A stretch of 64,000 nucleotides of DNA from Bacillota bacterium. Its GTDB lineage: Bacteria; Bacillota; Desulfotomaculia; Desulfotomaculales; Desulfohalotomaculaceae. A model generated the notes under the pieces. That model saw nothing but the letters and a program-made list of their open reading frames with translations. It was not told the DNA's origin and ran no database searches. Shown piece by piece: positions 26,607 through 35,055 of the stretch (the stretch's first letter is position 1; the number at the start of each line of letters is the position of its first letter). The position numbers and the translations under genes were made by a program. The stretch spans positions 413,649 through 477,648 of the forward strand of contig VENI01000009.1 of the NCBI GenBank assembly GCA_009711615.1, given 5' to 3'.

Positions 26607-28046
26607 CTATTTCCAAAACCTCGTTGTCAGTACCACTAGCACTGTGTATATCTCCAGTCTGCCGATAAGCATACAAAAGGATAATACTACTTTTGCCACT
26701 GCAGGTAGTGTGCTGTATGTTGTAGCAGGGCCAACCAGTGCCAAACCAGGACCGATATTATTTAATGTTGCTATGGATGCAGAAAACGCGCTTATAATAT
26801 CTAACCCCAGCATTGTAAGAAAACCAGTCACTGAAGCAAAAAGAAACATGTGGATCATAAAAAAGTTCTGTACCGTATCCACCACTTCCTTGGGCATCAC
26901 TCGCCCACTTATGCGAACTGGTATTACCGCCTGAGGGTGAATCAATTTCACTAGTTGACGCACCGCTGTTTTAAATAAAATAATTATCCGAATAACCTTA
27001 ATTCCCCCAGCGGTCGAACCAGCACAGGCACCGATAAACATCAACACCACCAACAAATAGCGGCTAAAATCTGGCCAATTGTCAAAATCTACAGTGGCAT
27101 AACCAGTACTGGTTATTATGGATGCCACTTGAAAAAGCGACTGGCGAAGAGCTTTATAAGGTTCAAAACCAGCTATGCTTATTAAATTTAACGATATTGC
27201 TAGTACAGAAATAAAAATAATACTAAGAAACACCCTGGTTTCTGTATCCTTAAATAATGACCACCTGTCACCTTTAATCATGCTAAAGTACAAACTGAAG
27301 TTAATAGCACACATAATCATAAACGCCACAATAATAAACTCTATCACAGGGTCATTGTAGGCACCAATACTGGCAACCTTTGAGGAAAAGCCCCCGGTGG
27401 CCACAGTGCTAAAAGTATGATTTAATGAATCAAACCAGTTCATCCCGGCCGCATTGAGTAATATAAATAATACAATAGAAAATCCCAGGTATAGTTTATA
27501 TAACTGCCTGGATGTTTGAGCTATTCTGGGCAGCACTTTGCTCTTTGTTGGCCCGGTTACTTCCGCCTTAAACATTTGCAAACCGGCTATGTTTAATGAG
27601 GGGATTAAGGCCAATGTCAAAACAATTATCCCCATACCACCCAACCAGTGAGTTAAGCTACGCCAGAAAATAAGTCCTTTGGAAAAAGACTCTATATCGT
27701 CAATCACCGAGGCTCCGGTGGTGGTAAAACCAGACATGGTTTCAAAAAAGGCATCTGCCGGGTGAGGCAACTCTCCACTGATGATAAATGGCAGGGTCCC
27801 AAATACCGCCAACAGCAACCACCCAAGGGTGGCAATTAAAAAACCTTCCCTCTTCCCCACCTTCAAAGTTTCCGGCTTTGTAGTCGCCAATACTCCGCCC
27901 ACTGCTCCTACAATAAGTATGCTAAATATAAAGGCTAGAAAATCATTACCTTTATAAATATATGATATGGCCAATGAAGGAAGCATGGCTGCTGCTTCAC
28001 ATAAAAGCAGCAGCCCCATGGTACGTAAAACCAGTTTTATATTCAT
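26607..28046 (-). CDS. trkH: Trk potassium uptake protein TrkH
   Basis: 479 residues, a multi-spanning membrane protein of the TrkH/KtrB family forming the K+ translocation pore. The selectivity-loop segments each carry a central Gly: SGFTTTGASV, STVATGGFSS, STGYATVD and LNNIGPGLA. The first hydrophobic segment is near residues 5-30. ATG 28046 follows GGAGG and lies 3 bases after trkA, so the pair is an operon. Gating by nucleotide through TrkA is known for the family. The gene ends next to the repeat cluster. Confidence 0.96.
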   Translation of the reverse strand: MNIKLVLRTMGLLLLCEAAAMLPSLAISYIYKGNDFLAFIFSILIVGAVGGVLATTKPETLKVGKREGFLIATLGWLLLAVFGTLPFIISGELPHPADAFFETMSGFTTTGASVIDDIESFSKGLIFWRSLTHWLGGMGIIVLTLALIPSLNIAGLQMFKAEVTGPTKSKVLPRIAQTSRQLYKLYLGFSIVLFILLNAAGMNWFDSLNHTFSTVATGGFSSKVASIGAYNDPVIEFIIVAFMIMCAINFSLYFSMIKGDRWSLFKDTETRVFLSIIFISVLAISLNLISIAGFEPYKALRQSLFQVASIITSTGYATVDFDNWPDFSRYLLVVLMFIGACAGSTAGGIKVIRIIILFKTAVRQLVKLIHPQAVIPVRISGRVMPKEVVDTVQNFFMIHMFLFASVTGFLTMLGLDIISAFSASIATLNNIGPGLALVGPATTYSTLPAVAKVVLSFCMLIGRLEIYTVLVVLTTRFWK

Positions 28047-28049
28047 TGT

Positions 28050-29396
28050 TTAACCTCCAGAGCCAGCCAGTGCCTCAACCTTCTGCAGGTAATTACCCAG
28101 CGAAAAAACTACCAACCGATCTTTTTCTTTAATTACCTCGCTGCCCTCAGGAATGATGGCTTTATGCTTGCGTAATATTGCACCTATAATAACTCCATTT
28201 GGTATACCGGCTTTCTCTAAGGTTTTGTTAGCCAACCTACTACCTTTCTGAACAATAATTTCCACCACTTCTGCTTGACCGCTAGGTAGTAGGAACATAT
28301 TCAACAATCTACCCCCACGAATAAAACGCACTATTTCACTAACCGTAATCAACCTAGGACTAACCGCATGGTCCACCCCTAGCCGTTCCACCATGGCGGC
28401 ATAGCTTGGCCTGCTCACCTTGGCCACCACCTGCTTGGCTCCCATTTGCTTAGCCAGTAGCGATATTAGCAGGTTTTCTTCATCAAACCCTGTTACCGCT
28501 ACAAAACCATCGGTATCTTTAATGTTTTCATCTTGTAGAAAATCTATGTCAGTTCCATCTGCTTTAAGCACCAGTACGTTAGGTAAACGTTCAGCCAATT
28601 CTTCGCACTTTTCTGCATCGCGTTCTACAATTTTTGCTTTTATACCCATACTATCCAGTTTAGATGCCAAATAGTAGCCAATGCGGCCACCACCCAATAT
28701 CATCACATTTTGCACCCTGCGTTTTCTACCTTTTAGCCGGTAGCAGAGCATACTAATGTTTTTTAAATTCCCTACAACAAACATTCTATCCCCGGATAAT
28801 AATTCGTCATTTCCACTGGGAATCAGCATTTCTCCCTTACGGGATATTGCAACCACTCGAGTTGATTCTGGGAAAAAATCCAATTCCAGCAGTTTTTTAT
28901 TAATTATATTAATTTTAACATCGTCAACTGCAATTTCAGCCAGTAGTATTTTACCGTCACCAAACTGCTCGGTATGAGTAGGTAAAAATAATGTTAATTG
29001 TTGAGCTATTTCCGTGGCAGCAGCGTACTCGGGATTTATCAGCAAGTCAATGCCCCACTCTGCTTTTGAAGCCAAAACGTCGTAAGCGTAATCCGGGTCC
29101 CTAACCCTGGCCACCGTTTTAGCCACCCCTTTTTTCTTGGCTTTCATGCAGGCAATAATATTTATTTCATCACTACTGGTAACAGCCACCAACATATCAC
29201 TTTCAGTAACCAAGGAGCTGTTTATAATTTGGGAAGTTCCACCGTTTCCCTTCACCGTCAAAACATCTAGTTTTTCCTGTATTGCTTCTAGCTTATCTCC
29301 ATTGCGATCAATTAAAACCACATCGTTATCGTCCTGGCTTACCCGCTTGGCTATTTCCAAGCCCACTTTGCCAGCTCCAATAATACATACCTTCAA
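28050..29396 (-). CDS. trkA: Trk potassium transport regulator TrkA
   Basis: 448 residues with the classic duplicated layout: two RCK-N Rossmann domains (GAGKVGLEIA at about 7-16 and GGGRIGYYLA at about 232) that bind NAD(H) or ATP/ADP, each followed by a TrkA-C domain (about 140-215 and 365-445). It is a peripheral cytoplasmic regulator of TrkH. A TTG at 29396, 6 bases after GGGGAGGGG, gives the expected MKVCIIGAGKVG start; the ATG at 29420 would add eight unusual residues. Confidence 0.96.
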   Translation of the reverse strand: MKVCIIGAGKVGLEIAKRVSQDDNDVVLIDRNGDKLEAIQEKLDVLTVKGNGGTSQIINSSLVTESDMLVAVTSSDEINIIACMKAKKKGVAKTVARVRDPDYAYDVLASKAEWGIDLLINPEYAAATEIAQQLTLFLPTHTEQFGDGKILLAEIAVDDVKINIINKKLLELDFFPESTRVVAISRKGEMLIPSGNDELLSGDRMFVVGNLKNISMLCYRLKGRKRRVQNVMILGGGRIGYYLASKLDSMGIKAKIVERDAEKCEELAERLPNVLVLKADGTDIDFLQDENIKDTDGFVAVTGFDEENLLISLLAKQMGAKQVVAKVSRPSYAAMVERLGVDHAVSPRLITVSEIVRFIRGGRLLNMFLLPSGQAEVVEIIVQKGSRLANKTLEKAGIPNGVIIGAILRKHKAIIPEGSEVIKEKDRLVVFSLGNYLQKVEALAGSGG

Positions 29397-29516
29397 GTGG
29401 AACCCCTCCCCACTTAGCATAGTATAAAAAACGCCTACACTAAGTTCTACTTTAATCCAGGGTAAAAATCAAGAGTTTTTAATAAAAATAAAATGAAAAA
29501 GTTTAAATTATAAAAC

Positions 29517-29551
29517 AAAAAAAGACCCGTGGTTATTTAACCACAGGTCTT
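29517..29551 (-). terminator. Terminator below tRNA-Val
   Basis: The hairpin AAAGACCTGTGGTTA / TAACCACGGGTCTTT (minus strand) ends in a run of T, directly downstream of the tRNA. Confidence 0.85.
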
Positions 29552-29627
29552 TGGTGGGCGGTACAGGGCTCGAACCTGTGACCCCCTGCTTGTAAGGCAG
29601 GTGCTCTCCCAGCTGAGCTAACCGCCC
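29552..29627 (-). tRNA. tRNA-Val (anticodon TAC)
   Basis: The minus strand reads GGGCGGTTAGCTCAGCTGGG and onward, 76 bases with all arms. The anticodon loop is CTTACAA, the T loop GGTTCGAGCCC, and the 3' CCA is encoded. Confidence 0.97.
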
Positions 29628-29700
29628 GCATTGTTGTCTAGCGACATATAATAATATATCATAATAAATTTTGTTAGTCAACAATTTTATAAAAAAATAA

Positions 29701-29732
29701 GAATTCAGAAGTCAGGAGTAAGGAGTCAGAAT
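29701..29732. repeat. Heptamer repeat copy
   Basis: GAATTCAGAAGTCAGGAG followed by TAAGGAGTCAGA; the complement of the TGACTCC-type array. Confidence 0.7.
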
Positions 29733-29747
29733 AAAAATCAAAAGAAA

Positions 29748-29835
29748 TACGGGGCGCAAAAATCCGCCCCGTACGTTTATCATGCATGTTCACATGCACT
29801 CATTTTTAATTATTCATTTTACATTTTTCATTATA
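29748..29835. repeat. Palindrome plus AT-rich composite repeat
   Basis: ACGGGGCG / CGCCCCGT hairpin, then CATGCATG-type DNA, then CATTTTTAATTATTCATTTT. The same order of parts is seen at 26299-26606, 38036-38289 and 55715-55808. It may also terminate the minus-strand flavoprotein gene. Confidence 0.6.
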
Positions 29836-32800
29836 CTAGCCTATTGCTGCATCTAGCATTGTCAGCAACTGCTCTTTTTCAAAGCCTTTTTGTTGGCTGG
29901 CGCCGTTGGGGCAATTTGCTACACAGGCACCGCAACCTTGGCAGAGCACTTCCCGTACCCAAGAAACCTTGCTCTTCTCATCCAACACCCGGGCAGCATA
30001 GGGACAGACTTCAACGCACAACCCGCAGCCTTTACACAGTTCTTCATCAACCGTTGCAGTAATACCCAGTGATTCCAAACCGTCCTTGGACAACAGTGTT
30101 ACCGCCCTCACCGCAGCAGCGTTGGCCTGGCCAATACTCTCGCCAATTGTTTTCGGCCCATGAGCCATACCACAGAGATACAATCCGTCAGCGGCAAAAT
30201 CCACTGGACGCAGTTTCATGTGAGCTTCAGAGAAGAAACCATCGGCATTCATAGGCACCTTAAAATGCTGACTTAGTACTTCGTTATCCTTTCGGGGTTC
30301 AATGCCGCTGGACAGTACCAGCAGATCGGCATCAATATCAATGGGAACACCCAATACATGATCCTCCACTTGTACCGACAGCTTATCACCGTTGGCTGCT
30401 ACCTGAGGCTTGTTGTCTGCACTGTAACGAATAAATATGACACCTTTCTGTCGTGCTTCGGTGTAGTATTGTTCCTTAAAACCGTAGGTACGGATATCAC
30501 GATACAGTACAAACACCTGCGTTTGAGGATTTTGTTCTTTAATCTTTAGAGCATTTTTCACTGCCTGAGTGCAGCAAATTCTGCTACAGTACGGCCTGTT
30601 TTCCTGACGGGAACCAACACACTGAACCATCACTACAGTGTTAACACCTTTAACACCACTATCCACAATGCGTTCTTCCAGTTCCTGCTGGGTCAGTACT
30701 GCTGAGTGCTCGCCATACAAGTATTCATCGGGCTTGATTGCTTCTGCACCAATGGCCACAACCACAGCACCGTGTTCAACTTCTTTTGTTTCCCCATCAG
30801 CCAATTTTAGTTTAGTGGTATAGTTACCGAGGTAACCGGTTACATCTTCCACTTGGGCGTTTAGTAATGTTTCAATTTTAGAGTGTTCCTTTACTTTACC
30901 AATTAGGTCCTCCACTAGCTCCGCAGGGTTGCCGCCATCCACTGTGTACTTAATATGCCGAGCATGGCCTCCCAGATCCCCTGTTTTCTCCACCATTGAA
31001 ACTTCAAAGCCTTGTTCAGCTAATGAAAGAGCATTGGTCATTCCAGCTACACCAGCGCCAACCACCAACGCACGTCGATTGATATCGATGGTAGTGGTTT
31101 GTACCGGCTTAAGTAACCGAACTTTTGCCACTGCCATCCGCACCAGATCTTTAGCCTTATCGGTGGCCCTTTCTGGTTGCTCCCGGTGCACCCAAGAAAC
31201 ATGTTCTCTGATATTTGCGTGTTCATATAGATAGGGGTTTAGACCCGCTTCCCGTAAACTGGCTTGGAACAGCGGAGCATGAGTGCGTGGTGTACAAGAA
31301 GATACCACCACTCTATTTAAGTTGTGCTCTACAATGGCTTCTTTTATCTTTACAATATTATCTGCGGAACAGGTAAACAGAAATTCCTGGGAATACACCA
31401 CGTCATCCAGCATTTTGGCATATTCAACCACATCTGGCACACTTACCACACCGCCAATGTTTATACCGCAATTACAAACAAATACACCTACCCGGGGTTG
31501 TTCGTTAGCTACATCCCTTTCCGGCGGGTATTCCCTGGTTCTAATCTCAGTACCTCGGGCGGATGCCAGCAAGCGAGAAGCATAGGCAGCTGCAGAACTG
31601 GCATCTACCGCAGTTTCCGGGATGTCTTTGGGCTCACAAAAAGCTCCGCTGGCAAATATACCTTCTCGAGATGTGCAACCCGGTTGGAATTCTTCGGTGG
31701 CACAGAAACCGTAATTATTTAATTCAATATGGGCTGCCTGAGCCAATTTCCCGGCTTCATTGTTGGGACTTAATCCCACTGACAGCACCACCATGTCAAA
31801 TCTTTCGGTGTGGATGGAACCGTCTTCATTAGAGTATCGAATGAGTAGGTCATTACTACCATCTTCCGCTTCAGTTACTTCATAAATTCTGGAACGGACA
31901 AATCTTACACCTTGTTCATCTTTAGCGCGATTGTAGTATCGTTCAAAATCTTTACCATGGGTACGCATATCCATGTAAAAAATAGTGGTTTCCAACGGGT
32001 CATGGCTGTGTTCTTTGGCAATTACCGCTTCTTTAATGGCGTACATGCAGCATACCGATGAGCAGAAACCCTTACATTCCTTTTCGTTACGTGAACCCAC
32101 ACACTGTATCCAGGCAATTTTCTGCGGTTCTTTACTATCTGAGGGGCGCATCATGTGGCCACCAAAGGGGCCCGAAGCAGATAGAACCCGTTCAAACTGC
32201 ATACTGGTTAAAACGTTGGGGTAGCGGTCAAACCCGTAGTAATCTAAGTTCCTGGCATCATAGGGTTCATAGCCCGGGCTTAGAATAACTGCACCTACAC
32301 TTACCTCAATATCTTCGTCCACCATATCGTGGTTAATGGCCTCAGCAACGCAGGCATCCACGCACTGCTGACATTCAGAGCAAACAGCACAATTCAGGCA
32401 GCGTTCCGCTTCCTTCTGCGCTTCTTCCTGGCTATAACCTAACGCCACTTCTTCAAAGTTAGTTGCCCTCTTTTCTGCAGGAGCGCACTGCATGGCCACT
32501 GCAGACTGCTTATCAAGTTCTTCAGGGTCTTGACGCAACGGAGAAATTTTTTCTTCTGGAACTTTAAACTCTCTGCCGGCCTTAAGGTCTTCCCCTTGGA
32601 TATAGCGGTGAATACTTTCAGCAGCACGTTTACCAGCACCAATGGCATCTATCAGTAGGCGGGGTCCGCTATGGGCATCACCACCGGCAAACACACCTGG
32701 TTCATTAGTGGCCAGTGTATCAGGGTCTGCAACTAGTCGGTTACCCCGTTCATTGGTTAACGACTGATCTGCAAAAGTTAAATCTGGGGTCTGGCCAATG

Positions 32801-34275
32801 GCCACAATAACATTATCCACATTTGAAAAATCAGTTATTTCATCACCATACTTGGGGGCAAATCGTCCTTCTTCATCAAACAATGACAATACATTCACTG
32901 CTTTAACACCATTTACCTTACCACTACCCTGTATTTCCTTTACACCGGTTGCATAATGGAACTGTACGCCCTCTTCAATAGCTTCTTCAATTTCAAGATC
33001 ATCCGCTGGCAACTTACCCTCTGATTCCAAAGAGAGTACATGTACTTCTGAACCCAACCGGCGGGCTGTTCTGGCTGCATCCATGGCCACATTACCACCA
33101 CCAATAACCAGCGTCTTCTTACCAAGGGTCACTTTCTCACCCAAGCCTGCCTGGCGCAGCACATCCACCGCAGGAATAACACCGTCTAAATCTTCACCAG
33201 GTGCATTTAGTTTCATTCCCTTATGGGCGCCCACACCAAGAAATACCGCTTTATAACCCTGGTCCATCAATCCTTGAATAGTGATATCTTTACCCAATGC
33301 AGTGTTTAACTTTATTTCCACACCCAGTTTCTCAATTAACTCCACTTCCAGGTCAATCCAGTTTCTGGGTAGACGGTATTCAGGAATACCCACCCGCATC
33401 ATTCCACCGGTAACAGAAAGCTTTTCAAATATGGTAACCTTATATCCCTTCTTAGCTAAGTAATGGGCAGATGTTAAGCCCGAAGGACCGGCACCTATTA
33501 CTGCTACCCTTTCATCTCTTTCCGCTTCCACTTCTGGTAGCGGAAGTGAGTCCATGTTTTTATAAGCTGTGTCACAGGCGGCACGCTTTAATTTTTGAAT
33601 TTGAATGGCCTGGTCAATATCTTTTCGGTTACAAGCTGCCTCACAGGGGTGAGCACAAACACGTCCGCAAATGCTGGGTAAGGGATTATCTTGGTAAATC
33701 ATCTGCCAAGCTTCCAAAAACTTGCCTGACTTAATTAACTGTACATAGCCCTGTACGTTGATACCAGCCGGACAAGCTGCACGACAGGGTGCTACTCCCT
33801 TCTTTTCTACCGCAAAGGCATTTGGTGTTGCCTGGGCGTACATTTTATAAACGGCTTTACGTTCCGCTAGTTCACCGTTAAATTCATCTTTCAAGTCCAC
33901 AGGACATACTTTGGCACACTCTCCGCAGCCGGTACACTTGGCCAAATCCACGTAGCGTGCTGTCTTATGTAGTTTAACGTTAAATTTACCTGGTTCACCG
34001 GAAATATCCACCACTTCTGTCCCCGCCATGATGTCTATATCCTTATGGCGGCCGGTATCAACCAGTTTGGGTGACATAATGCACATAGAACAGTCGTTGG
34101 TGGGAAAGGTCTTATCCAATCGGGACATCACACCACCAATGGCCGGTTTCTTTTCTACCAAATGAACTCTATAACCGGCTTCCGCTAAATCCAGCGACGA
34201 CTGCATGCCGGAAATACCGCCACCTACGACCATTACTGAACCTACCATGTTGTTTTCGGATTGTTTTTCGCTCAT
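29836..34275 (-). CDS. Giant HdrA-type FAD/Fe-S oxidoreductase with GltD-like insertion
   Basis: 1479 residues, about twice a normal HdrA. Order: FAD-binding GGGISGMQSSLDLAEAG (18-34) with the HdrA block around TFPTNDCSMC (about 57-65); a [4Fe-4S] motif CTGCGECAKVCP (114-125); a complete GltD/NfnB-like insertion (about 150-640) with its own Cys cluster (CRAACPAG, CGRVCAHPCEAAC), FAD motif GAGPSGL and NAD(P)H motif GGGNVAMD; the rest of the first HdrA (about 640-915) with CVGSRNEKECKGFCSSVCC; a second full HdrA (about 925-1410); and two C-terminal [4Fe-4S] motifs (CKGCGLCVEVCPY, CQGCGACVANCPNG). It probably moves electrons between NAD(P)H, ferredoxin and an unknown partner, possibly by flavin bifurcation. 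No HdrB/C or Mvh/Flox genes adjoin. Reaction is inference. Confidence 0.9.
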   Translation of the reverse strand: MSEKQSENNMVGSVMVVGGGISGMQSSLDLAEAGYRVHLVEKKPAIGGVMSRLDKTFPTNDCSMCIMSPKLVDTGRHKDIDIMAGTEVVDISGEPGKFNVKLHKTARYVDLAKCTGCGECAKVCPVDLKDEFNGELAERKAVYKMYAQATPNAFAVEKKGVAPCRAACPAGINVQGYVQLIKSGKFLEAWQMIYQDNPLPSICGRVCAHPCEAACNRKDIDQAIQIQKLKRAACDTAYKNMDSLPLPEVEAERDERVAVIGAGPSGLTSAHYLAKKGYKVTIFEKLSVTGGMMRVGIPEYRLPRNWIDLEVELIEKLGVEIKLNTALGKDITIQGLMDQGYKAVFLGVGAHKGMKLNAPGEDLDGVIPAVDVLRQAGLGEKVTLGKKTLVIGGGNVAMDAARTARRLGSEVHVLSLESEGKLPADDLEIEEAIEEGVQFHYATGVKEIQGSGKVNGVKAVNVLSLFDEEGRFAPKYGDEITDFSNVDNVIVAIGQTPDLTFADQSLTNERGNRLVADPDTLATNEPGVFAGGDAHSGPRLLIDAIGAGKRAAESIHRYIQGEDLKAGREFKVPEEKISPLRQDPEELDKQSAVAMQCAPAEKRATNFEEVALGYSQEEAQKEAERCLNCAVCSECQQCVDACVAEAINHDMVDEDIEVSVGAVILSPGYEPYDARNLDYYGFDRYPNVLTSMQFERVLSASGPFGGHMMRPSDSKEPQKIAWIQCVGSRNEKECKGFCSSVCCMYAIKEAVIAKEHSHDPLETTIFYMDMRTHGKDFERYYNRAKDEQGVRFVRSRIYEVTEAEDGSNDLLIRYSNEDGSIHTERFDMVVLSVGLSPNNEAGKLAQAAHIELNNYGFCATEEFQPGCTSREGIFASGAFCEPKDIPETAVDASSAAAYASRLLASARGTEIRTREYPPERDVANEQPRVGVFVCNCGINIGGVVSVPDVVEYAKMLDDVVYSQEFLFTCSADNIVKIKEAIVEHNLNRVVVSSCTPRTHAPLFQASLREAGLNPYLYEHANIREHVSWVHREQPERATDKAKDLVRMAVAKVRLLKPVQTTTIDINRRALVVGAGVAGMTNALSLAEQGFEVSMVEKTGDLGGHARHIKYTVDGGNPAELVEDLIGKVKEHSKIETLLNAQVEDVTGYLGNYTTKLKLADGETKEVEHGAVVVAIGAEAIKPDEYLYGEHSAVLTQQELEERIVDSGVKGVNTVVMVQCVGSRQENRPYCSRICCTQAVKNALKIKEQNPQTQVFVLYRDIRTYGFKEQYYTEARQKGVIFIRYSADNKPQVAANGDKLSVQVEDHVLGVPIDIDADLLVLSSGIEPRKDNEVLSQHFKVPMNADGFFSEAHMKLRPVDFAADGLYLCGMAHGPKTIGESIGQANAAAVRAVTLLSKDGLESLGITATVDEELCKGCGLCVEVCPYAARVLDEKSKVSWVREVLCQGCGACVANCPNGASQQKGFEKEQLLTMLDAAIG

Positions 34276-34438
34276 TAACTAGCTAGCCCCCTTTTTGTTA
34301 GTAGTCAGAATTCAGAAATACTTCGAGAATATGCCTCTAGTAATTAACTAACTTCTTATAAAAGAAATTTGTGTCAGAAATATAACCGTATCCCAAGATC
34401 TTTCTTAAGGATTAGTTAATGTAGGCTGACGGTTCTCT

Positions 34439-34461
34439 TTTTCTGACTCCTGACTCCTGGG
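34439..34461. repeat. Heptamer repeat copy
   Basis: TTCTGACTCCTGACTCCTGG, two clear heptamers. Confidence 0.65.
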
Positions 34462-34761
34462 TAATTACAATTACATTTAAAATCTATTGCAGCACTAAAA
34501 GATGTTTGTTACTATTTGCACAAGAGGTTTGAAAAAAACAGAATGTTGCTACAGTACATGGGGTAATTAGATATCACCCACCCTTCACCATTGTTAATTT
34601 CGCTTATTTTATATGTAAATTAATCTTACCATATAATTTAGCGAAAATCAAAAATCTTTTGCAAGATTTTTTTGTCGAATTTTGTAGGGCTATTAATACT
34701 TTATCACTGTTATTATGTATATGTGAAAAATGACACTTTAGTGGTAAAAAATAAAATAAAA

Positions 34762-34790
34762 TAAAAGCCCGGGCGAAACCCGGACTTAGA
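34762..34790 (-). terminator. Terminator of the zinc-ribbon/feo operon
   Basis: The hairpin AGTCCGGG / CCCGGGCT on the minus strand has a five-base loop and one mismatch, followed by TTTTATTTTATTTTAT. Confidence 0.8.
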
Positions 34791-34803
34791 TTTATTGTGC
34801 TAC

Positions 34804-35049
34804 CTACTTCTTTTTCGAACCGCATTTTTTGCAATTTCCGCTACAAGACATGGCCGGTAGCAGCGAGGCAAAACACCTGGGGCACCTTAATTCTTTTATA
34901 TCCTTAATTTCATAACCGCACTTGGGGCAAGCAATAGTGCAACAATCTTTATCTTTACTAATATGAATCACACCTTTATTAGGACATTCAGAATACTTCA
35001 AGTATGCTGAATCCAATTCTTCTATATTCTGACTCCTGTCTCCTGCCAC
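34804..35049 (-). CDS. Small Cys-rich zinc-ribbon protein next to feoB
   Basis: Up to 81 residues with C-P-N-K, CC-TIACPKCGY, LRCPRCFASL and a C-terminal MSCSGNCKKCGSKKK, so several CxxC pairs that should bind zinc or Fe-S. The gene starts 7 bases below feoB, suggesting a Feo accessory role (many feo operons carry small Cys-rich proteins), although this one has no membrane segment like FeoC-type or FeoB-associated proteins. The GTG start and the first nine residues are encoded by a heptamer repeat (minus strand of 35027-35047). An internal TTG could be the older start. Family not recognised. Confidence 0.65.
   Translation of the reverse strand: MAGDRSQNIEELDSAYLKYSECPNKGVIHISKDKDCCTIACPKCGYEIKDIKELRCPRCFASLLPAMSCSGNCKKCGSKKK
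35027..35047. repeat. Heptamer repeat copy forming the start of the zinc-ribbon gene
   Basis: TTCTGACTCCTGTCTCCTGCC supplies the codons for the apparent N-terminus (AGDRSQN) of the gene below feoB. Confidence 0.65.
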
Positions 35050-35055
35050 CTGTAT

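Larger units (their letters stand above)
34276..34803. other. Intergenic region upstream of the HdrA/GltD gene
   Basis: About 530 AT-rich bases. They hold two heptamer traces (34302-34316 and 34439-34461) and the terminator of the zinc-ribbon gene at 34766-34786. The promoter of the large flavoprotein gene must lie here, but no convincing -35/-10 pair was picked out. A 76-codon minus-strand frame (34604-34834) runs through the terminator and is not considered real. Confidence 0.5.

Noticed and set aside
26365..26934. 189-codon plus-strand frame after metH
   Set aside because: It crosses the palindromic repeat cluster and runs antisense into trkH; no ribosome site or family pattern.
34604..34834. 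76-codon minus-strand frame
   Set aside because: It runs through the terminator of the zinc-ribbon gene and has no plausible ribosome site or family pattern.
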